DNA of 64,000 bases from Epiperipatus broadwayi (GCA_028023455.1 JAQFVV010007222.1:1-64000); one strand, 5' to 3'; positions 13,740-27,588 are shown, numbered from the stretch's first letter. Notes: generated by a model from the letters alone, not told the origin. Made by a program: numbers and translations.

Positions 13740-15120
13740 ATGGGGAAGTGAGCACATTTCCAAGTAAAGTGAATTATGTTGACAGCTATGGAACTGAATA
13801 ATGACACAAAGATTGGTTGAAATATAATTATTTTGTTTTACCATTGGCTATTTTTAATTTTCTTATATTTTTCTTCAGTTATTAACATTATTTTTAATCT
13901 TTCATTACATTTAACCAATTTGAATCTAAAATTATTCAATTTTTAGAAGCTAAATTAAAACAATTCTGTGTATTTTAGATTAATATTTTAACAATAGAAA
14001 CTGACTGGAAATGAAACTGATGAATAATAATTCTCAGATTTAAGTAGTGGACCAATACAAAAATTAGATAAAGATTAAATAATTGAAGGAATCCATTAAA
14101 GGGATTTATGTGAGGGAGTAAACTTTTTTTAAAAAATATTTTTCCAAAATTTGATTTGTATATAGTTGACTTTTAATATGATCACTGAAAGTTATTTAAA
14201 TTACATATGTATTTTGTTTTATCACAATGTTGAAGGAAAATGATTCTTTTATATTTGTAGCTATTAATTTGATCTCAAAAACTAATTATATAGTAGAATT
14301 ATCAAATTTTATCTAGTGAAACTTCATCATTACATGAAACACAAGTTGAAAACCTAGGCTGTAAATTAATATGTTATATACTAGCACTTTAAAAACTTCA
14401 TTGAGATTTTATATTCATCATAATATACTTCAGTAGTATATATATACATATCACCAGGCCAGAGTAAGGGTCATCAGCACCCTTATATGAAACAATATTT
14501 GGTCCCATTTCCCCCTCAACAAAATAAAATAAATTCTATGTGATTTTATATACATTTTAATATTTTATTAAAGATAACAATAATAAAAATTATTATATAA
14601 TTATACATTTATTTTCCGAGATTTTACAGAATTAAATTTAGATACAATATCATCAACACTTACCTATCACTGACAAATGTATCAATCTTTTTATAATTTT
14701 TAATTTTGGAAATAATCTCTTTCTCTCCATTAGCATCACTTGTAGGAAGAGTTAGTAATATTCTTAATGATATATTCAAATTTGGATATGAAACAGTCAA
14801 ATCATTTTCATGAATATAAGTTAGAACATCAAGTGCATTTTTGAATTAAAGTAATTCACTTGAAAATAATTTTTTATTGCATAAGATGCTAACAACATTT
14901 ATCAATAAAAGACTATGCTGCAAGTTCTAGAAGTTTTCCTTTGCTAAACATCAATACTATTTATATGTCAGTCTTACTGCCACAAAAGTAATTATATAAA
15001 ACTTCATACAGTCTTTAACATACCTATATTGATTTAAAAATAAGAGGTCATTCTTATCAAATATTTCAAGCTATATAATCATTTACACTTACTCTTTATC
15101 CACTTTATGATCTTAACCCA
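13740..15120. other. AT-rich non-coding DNA
   Basis: I see no gene. A slightly GC-richer patch at 14455-14520 contains a short inverted repeat (AAGGGT/ACCCTT) and may be the edge of an old element. Confidence 0.45.
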
Positions 15121-15135
15121 TTTTTTTATTGGGGG

Positions 15136-15212
15136 GGTAAAATAATTTTGGCCCCCCCCTTTAAATTTTTTTAAATGTTTTTTATATTGTTTTTAATTTT
15201 AAGTAAGGGGAT

Positions 15213-15248
<36 letters not shown>
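15136..15248. repeat. Poly-G/poly-C cluster including a 34-nt G run
   Basis: G7 at about 15136-15142, C8 at about 15163-15170 and a 34-nt uninterrupted G tract at 15215-15248 lie within 113 bp of very AT-rich DNA. G7 and C8 can pair. The G34 tract could form a quadruplex, or its length could be an assembly estimate. Confidence 0.92.
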
Positions 15249-15249
<1 letters not shown>

Positions 15250-15253
<4 letters not shown>

Positions 15254-18200
15254 AGTAACAGCATAGACAATTTTAGAGACCAATAAAACAAACTGTTATT
15301 ATTTAAATTATGGAGAAATAATGGTTAATATTAATTAATAATCTCTCATCAAAACAAATTACACATGTACTAAATCATGATATTGAAATTATAATACTAT
15401 ATATAATTTAAATTATATTACCTATAGAACCTCATTTTTTTACTTGAGCTTTCCTGTCATAATCTAAATTTTGCTTAAAGTTTTTAAGAGTTTTATATAT
15501 TTTTATTTTCTAAAATCTTTTAGAATGTTTTTTTAAATTATTGAAAACCTTTACTTCTTTAATTATAAAATCACAGAGGATGGAGAAGAATTAGATCTGG
15601 TAGAATAATAAAAGATAAAATTATATCTTTAAAATCAATCCATTTATGCGGTAAACTTTAAGAAAGTCACAGTAAGTTGTTTTTTTTTTCATTTGTATAG
15701 GTGCAGAGTGGATAAATAATAATTTCCTGAAAAGTGAATTTCACTAACATTTCTAAGAAAATTGTACTTTATTCCCATCAATTTTTAAAACTACGTTAAA
15801 ACAAATACATGCAGGTGTGTATCAATTTTTGTTAAATATTTGCTTTAAACCATAGAAGTAAACAACTTCTGATGTATTAGCATTGGCAAAATAACTTATA
15901 ATTTTCCATATCAAAATATCTTTAACTTTCAATTTTTTTAAATGCATTTTATCAAGATGAATATTTTTCAGATATTTTGTTTACTTATTAGGACAGTTGA
16001 GAGGTATGCACTTAATATTTTAAAACATTTAAATAAAATATTATACTTTAATAAAATTAAATATGTAATATTTAAATATGCATATACTGTATTAACTATA
16101 CTGAAATTAATGCAATTTAGAAGGGATTAAGTCTTAAGTTCAAATCCCTTTTAAATTAAAATTAAATATACAAATCACAATGTTACAAGAAGTATTTATA
16201 TTGCAGATATTAAAATAAATGATTATTTATTTAACAATCTCACAATAATTGAGATATTGTTTCAAATTTAAAATAACTTTACCTAAATATTGTAAAATAG
16301 TATTCATTTATATTTAAATATATGCACACATTCTTATTTAATTATTGCATTAAAAGTTTGTGTCACTATTATAAATAGTTTTACTATTATGTTTACTTTA
16401 ATACAAATATTGTTTTACCAATCCTATTTTAACTTATTTATTGACATGTATACAATATTATATATTTTATTAGTGTATTATCCCCCTTTTTTATAATTTA
16501 TTATTGTGCTGTTTTTAAAACTAAATAGAAAACTACAATTTTTCCAAAATTATTACAATAATTTTAAATGCTGCAAAAATATGGGGGAGACATGGATTTT
16601 TTTTTTAATTTTGCTTGATATGATACATTTAAGATATTATTTTTATAATAAACCAATAAAAATTCTGAAATTATGTTTATTATTATTATTTTAGAGATAC
16701 CGAAAAACCACAACAATATATATATAAAGGCATGAATAGTATTAGTAAAATCAACTGTTCCATTTTTATATCACATAGCAACATGATGTGAAATATGGAT
16801 CATGTAAACCCAGTGTAATACATAACTGACAAATCACTTTAATAAGTCATTGTTTATTTTAATATGTTTATATTTCCTTATTTTATAGAATTAATGAATC
16901 AACTCACATTAATTAATATTCATAAATTAATTAATATTTGTAACAAAAAAGTGTACTTTTAATTCTGCCTCATTTTTGTGTCCTTCTTGTCACAGCACTT
17001 CATGCCTTGCTTACTTTGCTTACTGCCTTCTGCTGACCCTGTATATCATATCATTTAAAAACATGGAATCTTTATGGCAAAGCTTAATAGATATTTAAAG
17101 AATTTCTTTACTCCACTTTACTACTACTAAGAGACTTACTTAAGATTATCATTTTAAGCTTAACATTTAATTGAAACAAAAGTTCAATAGATAAATTAAT
17201 TTTCGTTTGTAAACATATGTAATCTTCACTTAAAACAAACCTGTAGTTATTATTTTAGTTTTAACTTTTTTTCTGGTTAAATTTAGATTCATTGTATGAC
17301 ATTAGCTAGTTACATAAAAAAAATAAATGTTTGTCGAGATGCAGAGAAAATTTTTTAATAGATCAGTCTTTAAATACCTTAAAGAACTTCCAAATATATT
17401 GATCTAAAATACCTTTACATCGATAAATTTATTTAACTCTAAAATACAAACATATTCATTCCATAAAAATTTAATGATGTGCAGTCAGCATTTATCTTAA
17501 CATTACCAACAATATTTTTATTCATTCACAATAAAGAATAGAAATGTTGTTGTTCATGGTAACATAAAACCTAAGATCCAGAACGAATCTTACTTTATCT
17601 TTTTTACATTTCTGTTTTGCTTTTTTGTCAATCTATGGATCAGTCAAAAATACATTATTTAGTTTCTCGATCTTTTTTTTAATTGTTCTTAGTAGAATTA
17701 AAGTTAAGTCTAATATAATTCATTATTACTATAATTTTAAAGTGTGAAGCAAAAAAAAAAATTTCACAATAAAATAAAATGGAAAAGTCTTTATAGAAAT
17801 AGAAGACTGGAAAATTCAGCTATTTCCTGAAGAAAAAACTTACCATCAATAGCACACAATTTAAAGAAGTAAGTACTCTTATTAACCTCTCCAAATTTGA
17901 GATACTAGAATAATAAAATATCAATTGCTGGTCATAATATTTTATTTCTCAGATTAATAATTCTTGGGGGGGGGGGACTTAACATACATATCATTAGATA
18001 CCAGAAAACTAATTTGAGTCATGAAATAAAACTTATATAGAGACATTAAGGAAAGTAATTATCTGTCCAATGTTAAAAATATGAAGTGATTTTTTTTTCA
18101 GATTTCAGCTCATGTTTATATATATATTCACCTAAACAAATCTTTATACAGTAGTGTAATATACTATTTTTTATTCCACTGTCTGACCCAATTAAAACTC

Positions 18201-18300
18201 ATGAAACTTATATATACATTGAATCAGGTCCATATAAAAGTGATTATATAATTGGGTTTAAATGAGTTTAAACACCTTTTAACATAATTTTAATTTGTAT
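15250..18300. other. AT-rich non-coding DNA
   Basis: I recognise no gene. At 16118-16152 a small hairpin-capable motif (AAGGGATT ... AAATCCCTT) contains a B-box-like GTTCAAATCCC. It resembles the terminal motif of family A and may be a remnant. A G10 tract lies near 17965. Confidence 0.45.
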
Positions 18301-19250
18301 TTTAATATTACATGAACAGACCAGCCCTTCAAGCAGGGGGGAAATACCATTGATAGCACAAACCATCAATGATACTCATAGTGAGATTGAGCTCTGCAAA
18401 GCATAACAAGATCACATTTCCAGACCATGGCTCACCTCATTTGCTGGACTTAAACCTTTGTCATCCAAAGAATTTTTATTTGTTTTAAAATCTCAGGCAC
18501 TAACCAATCATAAGTTATATAATCAGCATGTTCTGGATGACAGGCACTCAATCCAGTGTTTAAAGTTTTCCATGATTAGGTCACACTCTGTCTCAGGGTT
18601 CAGCACATTACTTTAACACATAAAATAACCATACATTAATTTACTGATGACACAGTGACAAGAGAGAAGAAAATAGACAAAATAACAATTAAAGCAAATA
18701 TTAATATTTTATTATTTATGCACACATATATTTAATACCATATAAAATAACAATTAATTTTACATAAGAAAAAATATAACTGATTTTAGGCTTATAGTTA
18801 TAATAGTTCATTAATTAAAGTTCATTTAAATAATGAGTCTAGACTGTGATCAGAATATATTTAAAAGTATTTTTACCTAGTGATTGTCATTTTCCAACTA
18901 TTTGGCTTTTTGGTCTCTATCGATGTTTCCAGGGCTTGTTTTTCATTCTTTATGTTGACAGTAGGAGAGAGAGTTTTCAGCATTTACTTACAATCGATGC
19001 ATTATTCCAGGTGTTGGTTCAAGTGAGGTTCAGTTTATTTTCTTTTTGTTAAGTGTTTTGGGGCCTGGAGCCCAGATGAATATCCTAAAGTTGTCTAGCA
19101 ATGCATGTTGTTAGATCTGCAGCTTTTGCATAGATGTTGACCACAGCAGTATTTAACTGGTTTACTATTGCATTTACAGTTTCCAAATATCTGAATTGCT
19201 GGTTATTTGGATTCTGCATTCTGTCTGAACTGAATAATAATAATTCAAAT
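18300..19250. other. GC-richer unclassified segments, probably old repeats
   Basis: Two patches, about 18310-18610 and 18890-19220, are more GC-rich and complex than the surrounding DNA. Neither gives a translation I recognise in six frames. The 68-residue plus-strand frame at 18846-19052 has no domain signature. They are probably degraded transposon sequence. Confidence 0.35.
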
Positions 19251-20790
19251 TGATGAATGATCTAAAACATTACAGCCCCATTGAATAACAATAGAGAGAG
19301 TGAGTTTATATACTTATTTCTTTCCTATTGTTTTAATTTTTTTTTCATGACTTGAATCTGTCTTTTAATTAATTTTACATTTCTTTAATTAATTGGTTTT
19401 TACATTAGCCTTAATCTTAATCCATTTTAGATTCATCTAAATGACCTCAATAAGATAGTTAATAGTTTTTTAATTAATTCAACTATTGACTTTCATTTTA
19501 TTATCAATCTGAAATCTTATAAACTAATTAATTACATTCTTGAAAGTTTTACAAACATTTTATTTTAAGACTAATTTTTAGGCTGATTTCACATTTGCTT
19601 ATTTTATACATTATAAATGTTTTCTTTACAAAGAAAGAGAAAAATAAAATTAAATTTTCTCTAATTCTATTTTTGATTTCCTCCCATTGCTTTTTAACAA
19701 ATAGTTTTATTATATTTTTTTAATCAAAATATAAGCAATATTTTTATTTTATTTTTAAACTGAATTTTAAAACCAGTTTTTAATTATTACTTTTTTAATA
19801 AATCTGATTATTTATTTTTAAATGAAAAAATATGTAATGCAAGCTACCCACTAGCAGTACAATATATATATACACATTAAAATTTTTATATATCTATTCA
19901 CTTACTTATCTATTTCACTACTTACCTAACTATATATCAAGCCATTATTTTTATCGAAAATTGTAGAGTTTTTGTGATATAATGCAACACATTTTTCAAC
20001 ACCTAATGAAGACTAAATACTTAGATAATTAATAAAAAAGACTAAATACTTAGATAATTAATAAAAAAATTAAAAGTCATAGAGAATTATAATTTTTCAT
20101 TAATAAAAAATTGTCCCTATCATTTTTTTTTTTAAAAAAATCACTTCTTAATTAATTTTATACAGGTTAATATATCAAAATTTTGTCTTTAGATAAACAA
20201 ATATAAAAAAAAAATAGTCAAAAGATTTGAGAGCAAACACTTTTCTTGAGTTAAGAAATTTTATCATTTAAATTAAGCACAATAACAATTTTTACAAATG
20301 AATAAGTACCATTTTTGATAAGCAAATATGGTTGTATCACCTTGGCATTATACTTTTTTTAAACAATAGTACCAGAGATTATTTTACTACTGAGTTATTT
20401 TTAAATATGCTAAGCTGTTCTCCTTTTTAAATAGTTTTTATTTATTTATTTTTTTATAAAGTACTAAAAAATTAAAATTATGTTGAATATAAGCTTAAAA
20501 AATTAAATAATATTGTGTCATTTAACAATTTATTAAAAAAATATCAATAATTTTTGTTTGGTTATTTGTTCTTTTTCAAACATATTGCAGAATAACTAGT
20601 AAAATAAAAACACTAATTATAATTGGGTCTCTATTGAAATACTGTAAAAGCTAATACACATGTTTATTTACCTCATTTAATTACATGAAAATCTATATGA
20701 ACAGCACTATTAAGAATGTATTGATGTGATTGTAAACTAGTTCTTTTATCTAATGGTAATTATCAATTGGCTATAAAAATTGAACACTGA
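19251..20790. other. AT-rich DNA with a 29-bp tandem duplication at 20011-20068
   Basis: GACTAAATACTTAGATAATT plus AATAAAAAA occurs twice in perfect tandem (20011-20039 and 20040-20068). Nothing else stands out. Confidence 0.7.
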
Positions 20791-20794
20791 AAGT

Positions 20795-20866
20795 GACATG
20801 TTAGGTTCAATCCATGAATTTGAGTTCCAGAGTCTACTATTTTATCACTACACCAAACCATACAGG
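20795..20866 (-). ncRNA. tRNA-like sequence (tRNA pseudogene or SINE head)
   Basis: On the minus strand, TGGTTTGGTGTAGTGATA (A-box-like) is followed ~45 nt later by a B-box-like GGATTGAACCT, with a plausible anticodon-arm region between (ACTCTGGAACTC). Spacing and motifs resemble a tRNA, closest by eye to Gln/Glu types. The acceptor stem does not pair convincingly, so I do not call a functional tRNA. Confidence 0.5.
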
Positions 20867-20869
20867 GAT

Positions 20870-21759
20870 TTTATTTAGTAAATAAACTATAAATTATAGT
20901 ATAAAAAAGCAAGTAATTTATTTATGTATTTTTTAATGTTGTTTGTTTTACTCTGTTTTGTTTATTATTTTTAATAATGTTAATTTTTCTAGGATCTGTT
21001 CTGTTCTCCTGACAAGTATGATCAATTATGATTTTAATAAAACTAATCAACAACAATACTAGATTAAATGATTTTCTTTTTGTTAGGTCATATAATATTT
21101 AAGCCTTACAAATAACACCATTTAGTTGTAAGCCATTAGTTCTAAGATTGCCCATTCTACCACTGTATCAAATCAGCAAGGAAAAGTTAAAAATAACTAA
21201 TTATAAGTTGTTTATTTGTAAATACATTTTAAATGAAGCCATAGTATATTTACATAAGTTTGTTATTTACTTTCTGTCATATCAACAGATTCTTACAGAT
21301 ACAATCCAGTTGAATTTTCCAATTTTAGTAGATATCTGGTTCTGCCATTAGTTTTTAAATTATCGTGGTTTTTAAATCTAATTTTTAAATAGTAAAGTAT
21401 CTGAAAAAAAAACATATTAAAGTTTAAGATATATTTGTATACTTGAAGTTCTAGAATAAATTGTATTAAGAGGTTAGTAAACAATGGTAAACCAGCACTA
21501 ATGATGATCAGATGTTATTATTCCATTGTAATTTTTGTGGTCTATTCGCTCTACATACCTCCAAGTAGACAACTTATTTTACACACAGTCAATATTTTAT
21601 TATTTATCCACAATCCATTTCTTGTGAAATATTAATAATGATTAACACTAATACTTTTGAAATAATTTCAGTTCTGAGAAAATCTTCAAATTAAAGCACT
21701 TCATATTTATTAAAAGGATAGTTGAACAAAATATTTTCCATAATAATGAAATCAAGTTT
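20870..21759. other. AT-rich non-coding DNA
   Basis: The two overlapping small frames near 21148-21484 have no recognisable motif. I see no repeat structure. Confidence 0.45.
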
Positions 21760-21883
21760 AAAGATTGTCAAGTGTTGTTAGCTGAGAGGTCATTGCAGTC
21801 ACCTTGCAAGCAAATAGTTGTTTGCAGACGGTTGTGGGTTCGCCTCCCAAAAGATGCTATGACATATGAAAAAAAAAGATTGT
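21760..21883 (+). mobile_element. tRNA-derived SINE, family B, copy 2
   Basis: The body is about 21769-21874: CAAGTGTTGTTAGCTGAGAG start, then a GCAAGCAAATAGTTGTTTGC hairpin-like segment, B box GGGTTCGCCTCCC (21836-21848), AGATGCTATGACATATG and a poly-A tail. It is flanked by a 9-bp direct repeat, AAAGATTGT (21760-21768 and 21875-21883), fitting a target-site duplication from retroposition. Confidence 0.85.
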
Positions 21884-23809
21884 AAATGTATCTTCCAGTG
21901 CATTTTTAATATTTTTTCTACATATCTAGAATATACATCATTTACATGGGTTGTAATGCGATTTTTTTTCTTAATGCAACTAATATTTTACACAATAATT
22001 ATAAATCAATCTATTATCATGACAATTTTCTCTTTATGGTAGTATTTTTCCACTGAAATATAAAATATTAATTTTTGATTTATTGTGTTACTGATAAAAG
22101 AATTAAGTCTTTTGTGTTTAAATTCCAGAGGATATTGTTGTTCCACTGTTGTTTATTAATTTAAAAATTAATAAATTAGTTTTATTTATATTTACTTTAA
22201 TAATTAAATGCATTATGAAACAATGCAAACAAATCTGGAGAGGTGTAAATTCTAATTACCATCTGTGAAATATATTCAATTGTCACATTACTTTAAAAAA
22301 ATTAAAAATCACTGCAATATGTATACATTTCATTGATTCTCCTTCATCAATTATCTTGGAGTCACATTAGCAACTGAACAGTGAATATTTCCTACACAGT
22401 AAATGAAGCCAATATTTTTCCAGATTTATTTATATTTTGATAATAAACAAATAAATTTTAAAAAAATTAGTTCGGGGAAATGTCTTTGTTTTTTGTTTTT
22501 TTTAAAATTACACTTTAAGTGGTTTTTTCTTCTTTTCTTTAAGTGTTGCTGGTATGCCCAGTGAATGTCTAACACAAGAATTAAACATGATAATCTTTAA
22601 TTTTATAGTCAGTTATAATATCATTTTAAAATCAATAATTTTGATTCTAAAGATTATCAGTTCAATCTCTGACTGTCATTCTAACATTTTAATAGGAAAG
22701 AAGAATAATTCCATATAAAACATTGATCGCTATGTTAACGTATGGATTATTTCTAATAGTGAAAGGTCTTTGATAAAACACAAAATGTGAATTTTTTAAG
22801 AAACATTTAATAATTCAACTAGAAGGCAAACTGTGATTACAAGTAAAATTTCATCATCATAACCATACTTCCACAATGTGCATATATCAACGTCTTTTTC
22901 ATATATTTAAATCTGCATAATGTGCAATACTAGTGTTTTAGTTAAATTTTAATTGTATAAAAAGATTTTATAATTTATTATCTCATAAAAGATTTACAAC
23001 AATGTTTTAAAATAATTGCTGAATTTATATATATAAATGCGTTTTTTTTTCTTTTCTAAAGCATTATCATTATATAAATATTAAATAACATTCTAGAACT
23101 TTGTACTTAAATTTTTATGTTTTAATGTTTATTACTTTGTTTTAATTGCTAGTTTGTAGTCATTCTCACTAAAACTAAAAGAATAAATGACATTCATTAT
23201 TATAATTACATTGTATTATTATAAAAAATAGTATGCATCATCCTTTTTTTAAAGAATAGTTATGATATCATTATTGTTATTGTATACTTATTTTTTAGAT
23301 AAATTATGTATTTATATATATTATGCAATATATATATACACCCACGTTTGACAAAAAAAGTCCTAATTCATTAACTGTTATTATTACTAGGATAAATAGA
23401 TTGTATACCTACATATTTTATAATACTTTATCATTTTTATAATATACAATATATTATAAATAAATATGATCTTATATAAATTAATAAATACATCTAAATT
23501 TTATCTATTAACAGAAAATATAATAATGATAAAAATATTTTAAAAGAAGTTGATGTGAAGAGATAGAATTTTATTTTTTCTTTGTCTTCCAAACTGTTTC
23601 TTACAAAGTTTTTAAATAAAAAAATAATATATTTAGGAATATGAAATTAACATGAAGAGATGCTGTTTTTTTTTCATATTTTATTATATATAAATAAAGA
23701 GATGTCTGGAGTTGTTTATTTATTGTATTTATAAGAAATTACATGTATTTCAAAATAATTTGAATTTATATGAAAAATTAAAATTTATAAAAAGAGAATA
23801 AAATATATG
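21884..23809. other. AT-rich non-coding DNA
   Basis: I see no gene, RNA gene or clear repeat. There are short (AT)n tracts near 23300-23340. Confidence 0.5.
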
Positions 23810-24170
23810 GGGTATATGAGCATAGACTTTTACATGACCCACCACTCTCCACACTATCTCATAACACCGATACACTTGAACACATATATGTTGAAAAGAT
23901 AAATAATCACCAATATAAGTATTTCATGCTAAACCAGCAATCATCAGTTGGTCCAAATTACCATCTCTACACATACATGGTATAAGTGCTTAGATATATA
24001 TTAAGATAGCCAATCCTCCTACTTTAATGGACAGGCTTCAATCTACTCCACATTCCAACTCTTCAACCATCCATTCAATTGAAAATCTGATGATGGAATG
24101 CTCAAAGGTCACCCTGAGGTTGAGATTGTTGTCATACCCATGTTGACCTAAGGTCAATCTGACCCCTCAT
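23810..24170 (-). mobile_element. Interspersed repeat family A, copy 3
   Basis: Same orientation as the copy at 12115-12430. Shared landmarks in plus-strand order are ATGTTGAAAAGATAAAT, AAACCAGCAATCATC, GGTCCAAATTACCATCTC, TATTAAGATAGCCAATC and GACAGGCTTCAATC, ending in the GTCATACCCATGTTGA segment. The B-box-like terminal motif is poorly preserved. Confidence 0.8.
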
Positions 24171-24288
24171 GTACAGGTCATAATACATTTAATACATATA
24201 CAAGGGATAGGCAGACATCTCTACTATGTAATGTATGAAATACATAGGTTTATTATATACCTCTCTCTCTCTCTATATATATATATAT

Positions 24289-24760
24289 TGTAATGGAACG
24301 TACTTGCTGCATTCCATTTAAATTAAAGAAAGAAGGCCCCAAACATTGGGAAAGCCAAATATAATGGAATGTATCTTTATATATGATCTCAAATGAAAAT
24401 AAACATATGAACTTTTGTAACAATAATTATTAGTTAACCAAGCCTCTAACTTTGATACACCAAATGTAATGAATAATTAAACAAACATATTATGCTGACT
24501 ACGTTATGGCGTCCAAATGTAATGGAACATACTTTTACTCCATTATACAATCATTAGTTAACTGGGACCAACAGTTTATGGTGCCAAATATAATGGACAA
24601 TATATCATATAGACATATTATATCTCAAATGTAATGGAACATCAATATATGAAAAGAAAATAATGCTTCAAACATTGGATGATAAACGTAATGGAATATA
24701 TATAATCTAAATGAATCCAATTGTTGAGAAAGCCTAATATAATAGATTGTATGATTTAAC
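24289..24760. repeat. Array of ~8 diverged LTR-start / primer-site junction motifs
   Basis: The motif CAAATGTAATGGAACATAC and variants recur at about 24289, 24359, 24474, 24516, 24587, 24629, 24685 and 24736. Several copies are preceded by pieces resembling a reverse-complemented tRNA-Lys primer site (AAACATTGGG...CC, ACGTTATGGCGTCC, TTTATGGTGCC). Each unit therefore looks like [primer-site complement][AA][LTR start TGTAATGGAAC]. Spacing is irregular (42-115 bp). I infer degenerate serial copies of one LTR junction; no gag or pol is visible. Confidence 0.6.
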
Positions 24761-27040
24761 TGAAGAAAAACAAAATTATCCCAGTTATATTTAAATAAAT
24801 TGTTTATATGCCCTTCCAACTAGCTATACATGAAATAAATCTAAAATCATACAGAGCAATGAGATCTATCATTATAATTTATTTTCAAGGTTGATATGAC
24901 TAACTAATCAAATATATATCAGAAACAAAGGGAATTCTATTAAATCCAATATACACATCTATTATGTAAATTTATGTATATCTAAACATATCAATGAATA
25001 ACAATATGTGTAAGTGGCCTAAAGACTAAACAATAAGTGAATATGAAGTTATCCTCTATTAAATTGTGAATTCAATTAATTTCATAATGACTTTGGCACT
25101 AAAAGAAAAATAAGAATAAAATACTATTACTCTTTCAAATAAATTACAAAGACATTACTTATAAAACAAATAGTACATCCTTTATTTTATTTATATTATG
25201 GTTTAATTTTAGATAATATCAATGTCTTAAATACAAACCCAAATAATAAATATACGTATATACTTGCAATAAGTATACATATTAAATATATAAAGACATA
25301 TCTGTGCTTAACAAGTAGATATCAATATAAATACAAATCCATACTTATATTTTTCAGATATTTAAAATATTAAAAAAAAATGTTATATACAGCAAATACA
25401 TATAAATTATTGTTTTGGTATGCATAAGAATCATTATATAAAGTTAAAAAAAAAAAATGGAAATAAATTAATAATAAAACATTTCTTTTTTATAATAAAA
25501 AAAAAATTTACGAATATAAATTTACTTATTAAATATACATAACAACTCATATGCAACCCAAACTTATAAGCCATACTTTAAGATTTTAAATTACTTAAGT
25601 GTTAATTTTGACACCTGTTAAACGTTTATTGCTGTTAGAAAACAAGATGCTTGAATTGAATATTTATAAAACATTATATTTTATAATGAAAAATAAAAGT
25701 AAACAAAAATATCGATCTCAAAAATATATTTATGTATCATTTATACATATAAAATTATTTACTACCTTTCAAAGTTCACTTGGTTAGTTTTCCTTCAAAA
25801 GTCAACTTATTCCATTGTTTTATTTCTTTATCCGTTTAATATTAGAATGCATTCTAGTTAAGGTGAGGAAATTATCACGTTAAAGAAAATTGTCAATTCT
25901 TGGATATATGTATATTTTTATCCTTCTAAAATTTCTTTCCTTGAAAAATAAATAAATAAATTGAAATGTTAAATCCAATATATTAATTCTAGTTACCTCC
26001 AGATTATTATTAGATTGACCATTATAGATTCCAGATAGCTATGTCAAATTTCGGCTTCAAACGCGATGCAATTTGCTTAGTTTTTTTTCTTTTTAAACTG
26101 CCTTGGAATAAATGAAAGAAAACGGTGCAGCCTCTTGGCTGCAATATATCTCTATTAGCCTGTCATGATTTATGTATTTACCATAGAAATCTATCTTATT
26201 CCAATATTCTGAAGAATGGTAATTTCAAAGAAACAAAGTACAACAAAATTTTATCCTTCAGTTGGTTTTATTACTATCTTAATAATAATAATAATGGCTT
26301 CCTTTTTTGTTGTTGCTCCACGTGCTAGCAAATGCTGTTTTGAAAACCATTGTTACACATGTTTTATTTTAAACAATTAACATTAAAAATAAAATAAAAT
26401 ATCAAGCATATATATATAAATATTAAATTGAAAATTTATTTGACAGCTTTAAAAATATGCATAAATAATAATATTGCATTTTTTTAATAATCACTGCAAA
26501 TAAAATAATTTTTTTATATAATCAACAATTTATATGTCTTTATTTAACTTTAATAATTAAATATTCACAACGATGTACTATTAACATATAAATAAAATAA
26601 TAACTTCAAACAATAATTATACCTAATAACCATAAACAATAATAATACTTCATATATAAACATCAACTCAAAGAGATTTTTTTTAAAATAACAAATGACA
26701 ATTTTTTAAAATATAGATAGACTTATCGATATTTACAATATATATATAGGGTATATGAGCTATTTTAGTTCTGTATTTTATATTTGTGAGAGAAATTTAG
26801 ACCATAACCTTTTGCTTGAGCAGGCTAAGGTATTCTTCTATGAGAAAATGAAAAAAATAATTAAAGGATATTTTTTAATAAGATATTATGAATTTGAAGG
26901 TATTAAATTAATTTTAATATTAGAAATATTTGGAATGTTAGTTTAAATTGTAACTTTGAGAATTTAATGGCCAATGTCTTGGAAATGCAACAAACAACAT
27001 ATATGCATACCTGTATTAGAGATGAGATTTATTTTGTAAC
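24761..27040. other. AT-rich non-coding DNA
   Basis: Several small open frames (25599-25787, 26125-26328, 26755-26946) lack any recognisable domain or supporting splice context. A short GC-bearing hairpin, GCAGCCTCTTGGCTGC, lies near 26127-26142. I see nothing else. Confidence 0.5.
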
Positions 27041-27044
27041 ATTA

Positions 27045-27500
27045 GTAAAGTATGCTTAGTGCACTTTTGACTACTTCTTAATCATAATAGTCATAATCAT
27101 GGCAATGATGGTGAAAAAAGTTGTGGCATTTATTAAGTAACAAAATATAATCAAGAAATTACATATTTCAATAGTTAATAAGTTATTTTTATTGGCCATA
27201 TTTTTGAAAGGAGGATGCAGGAATCTTTTTTGCCAACCTTGCCCACACTTTTGTACCTATATCTTCCAATGTTGTCTGCTATCAATGTAACAATGCTAAG
27301 CACAAAGTGAAAGAAACCTGGCACATTGCCAGAGACAAAAATCCAATTAACAAAAAAGAATCTATTATTCCCTTTTCAAAAAAATAGTTAATAGAAATAA
27401 CTTATTTGCCATTGAAATATGCAAATTCTCCATTGTTTTGTTTTTTAATAAATGCCATGATTATGACTTATGATTAAGTAGTCAAATGCTTACTTTGCAA
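27045..27500. mobile_element. Inverted-repeat element with ~130-bp arms
   Basis: The left arm (about 27045-27190: TTGACTACTTCTTAATCATA, GTCATAATCATGGCA, ATTTCAATAGTTAATAAG) is matched in reverse complement by 27370-27500 (TGATTAAGTAGTCAAATGC). The centre (27195-27365) is GC-richer, with GCAGGAATC and GCCAACCTTGCCCACAC. There is no coding capacity. A non-autonomous DNA transposon is the likeliest explanation. Confidence 0.72.
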
Positions 27501-27588
27501 ATTTTATAATATAAGGCTTATCTCTAAGATGGTTATGCATGTACATTGTTTATTATTTGCCTGAAGGTTTATAATAAAGTATATTAGA

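Noticed and set aside
26755-26946. 63-residue frame with a Cys-Glu-Arg-Asn start and Lys-rich centre
   Set aside because: No domain, no splice signals of quality, low complexity at the end.
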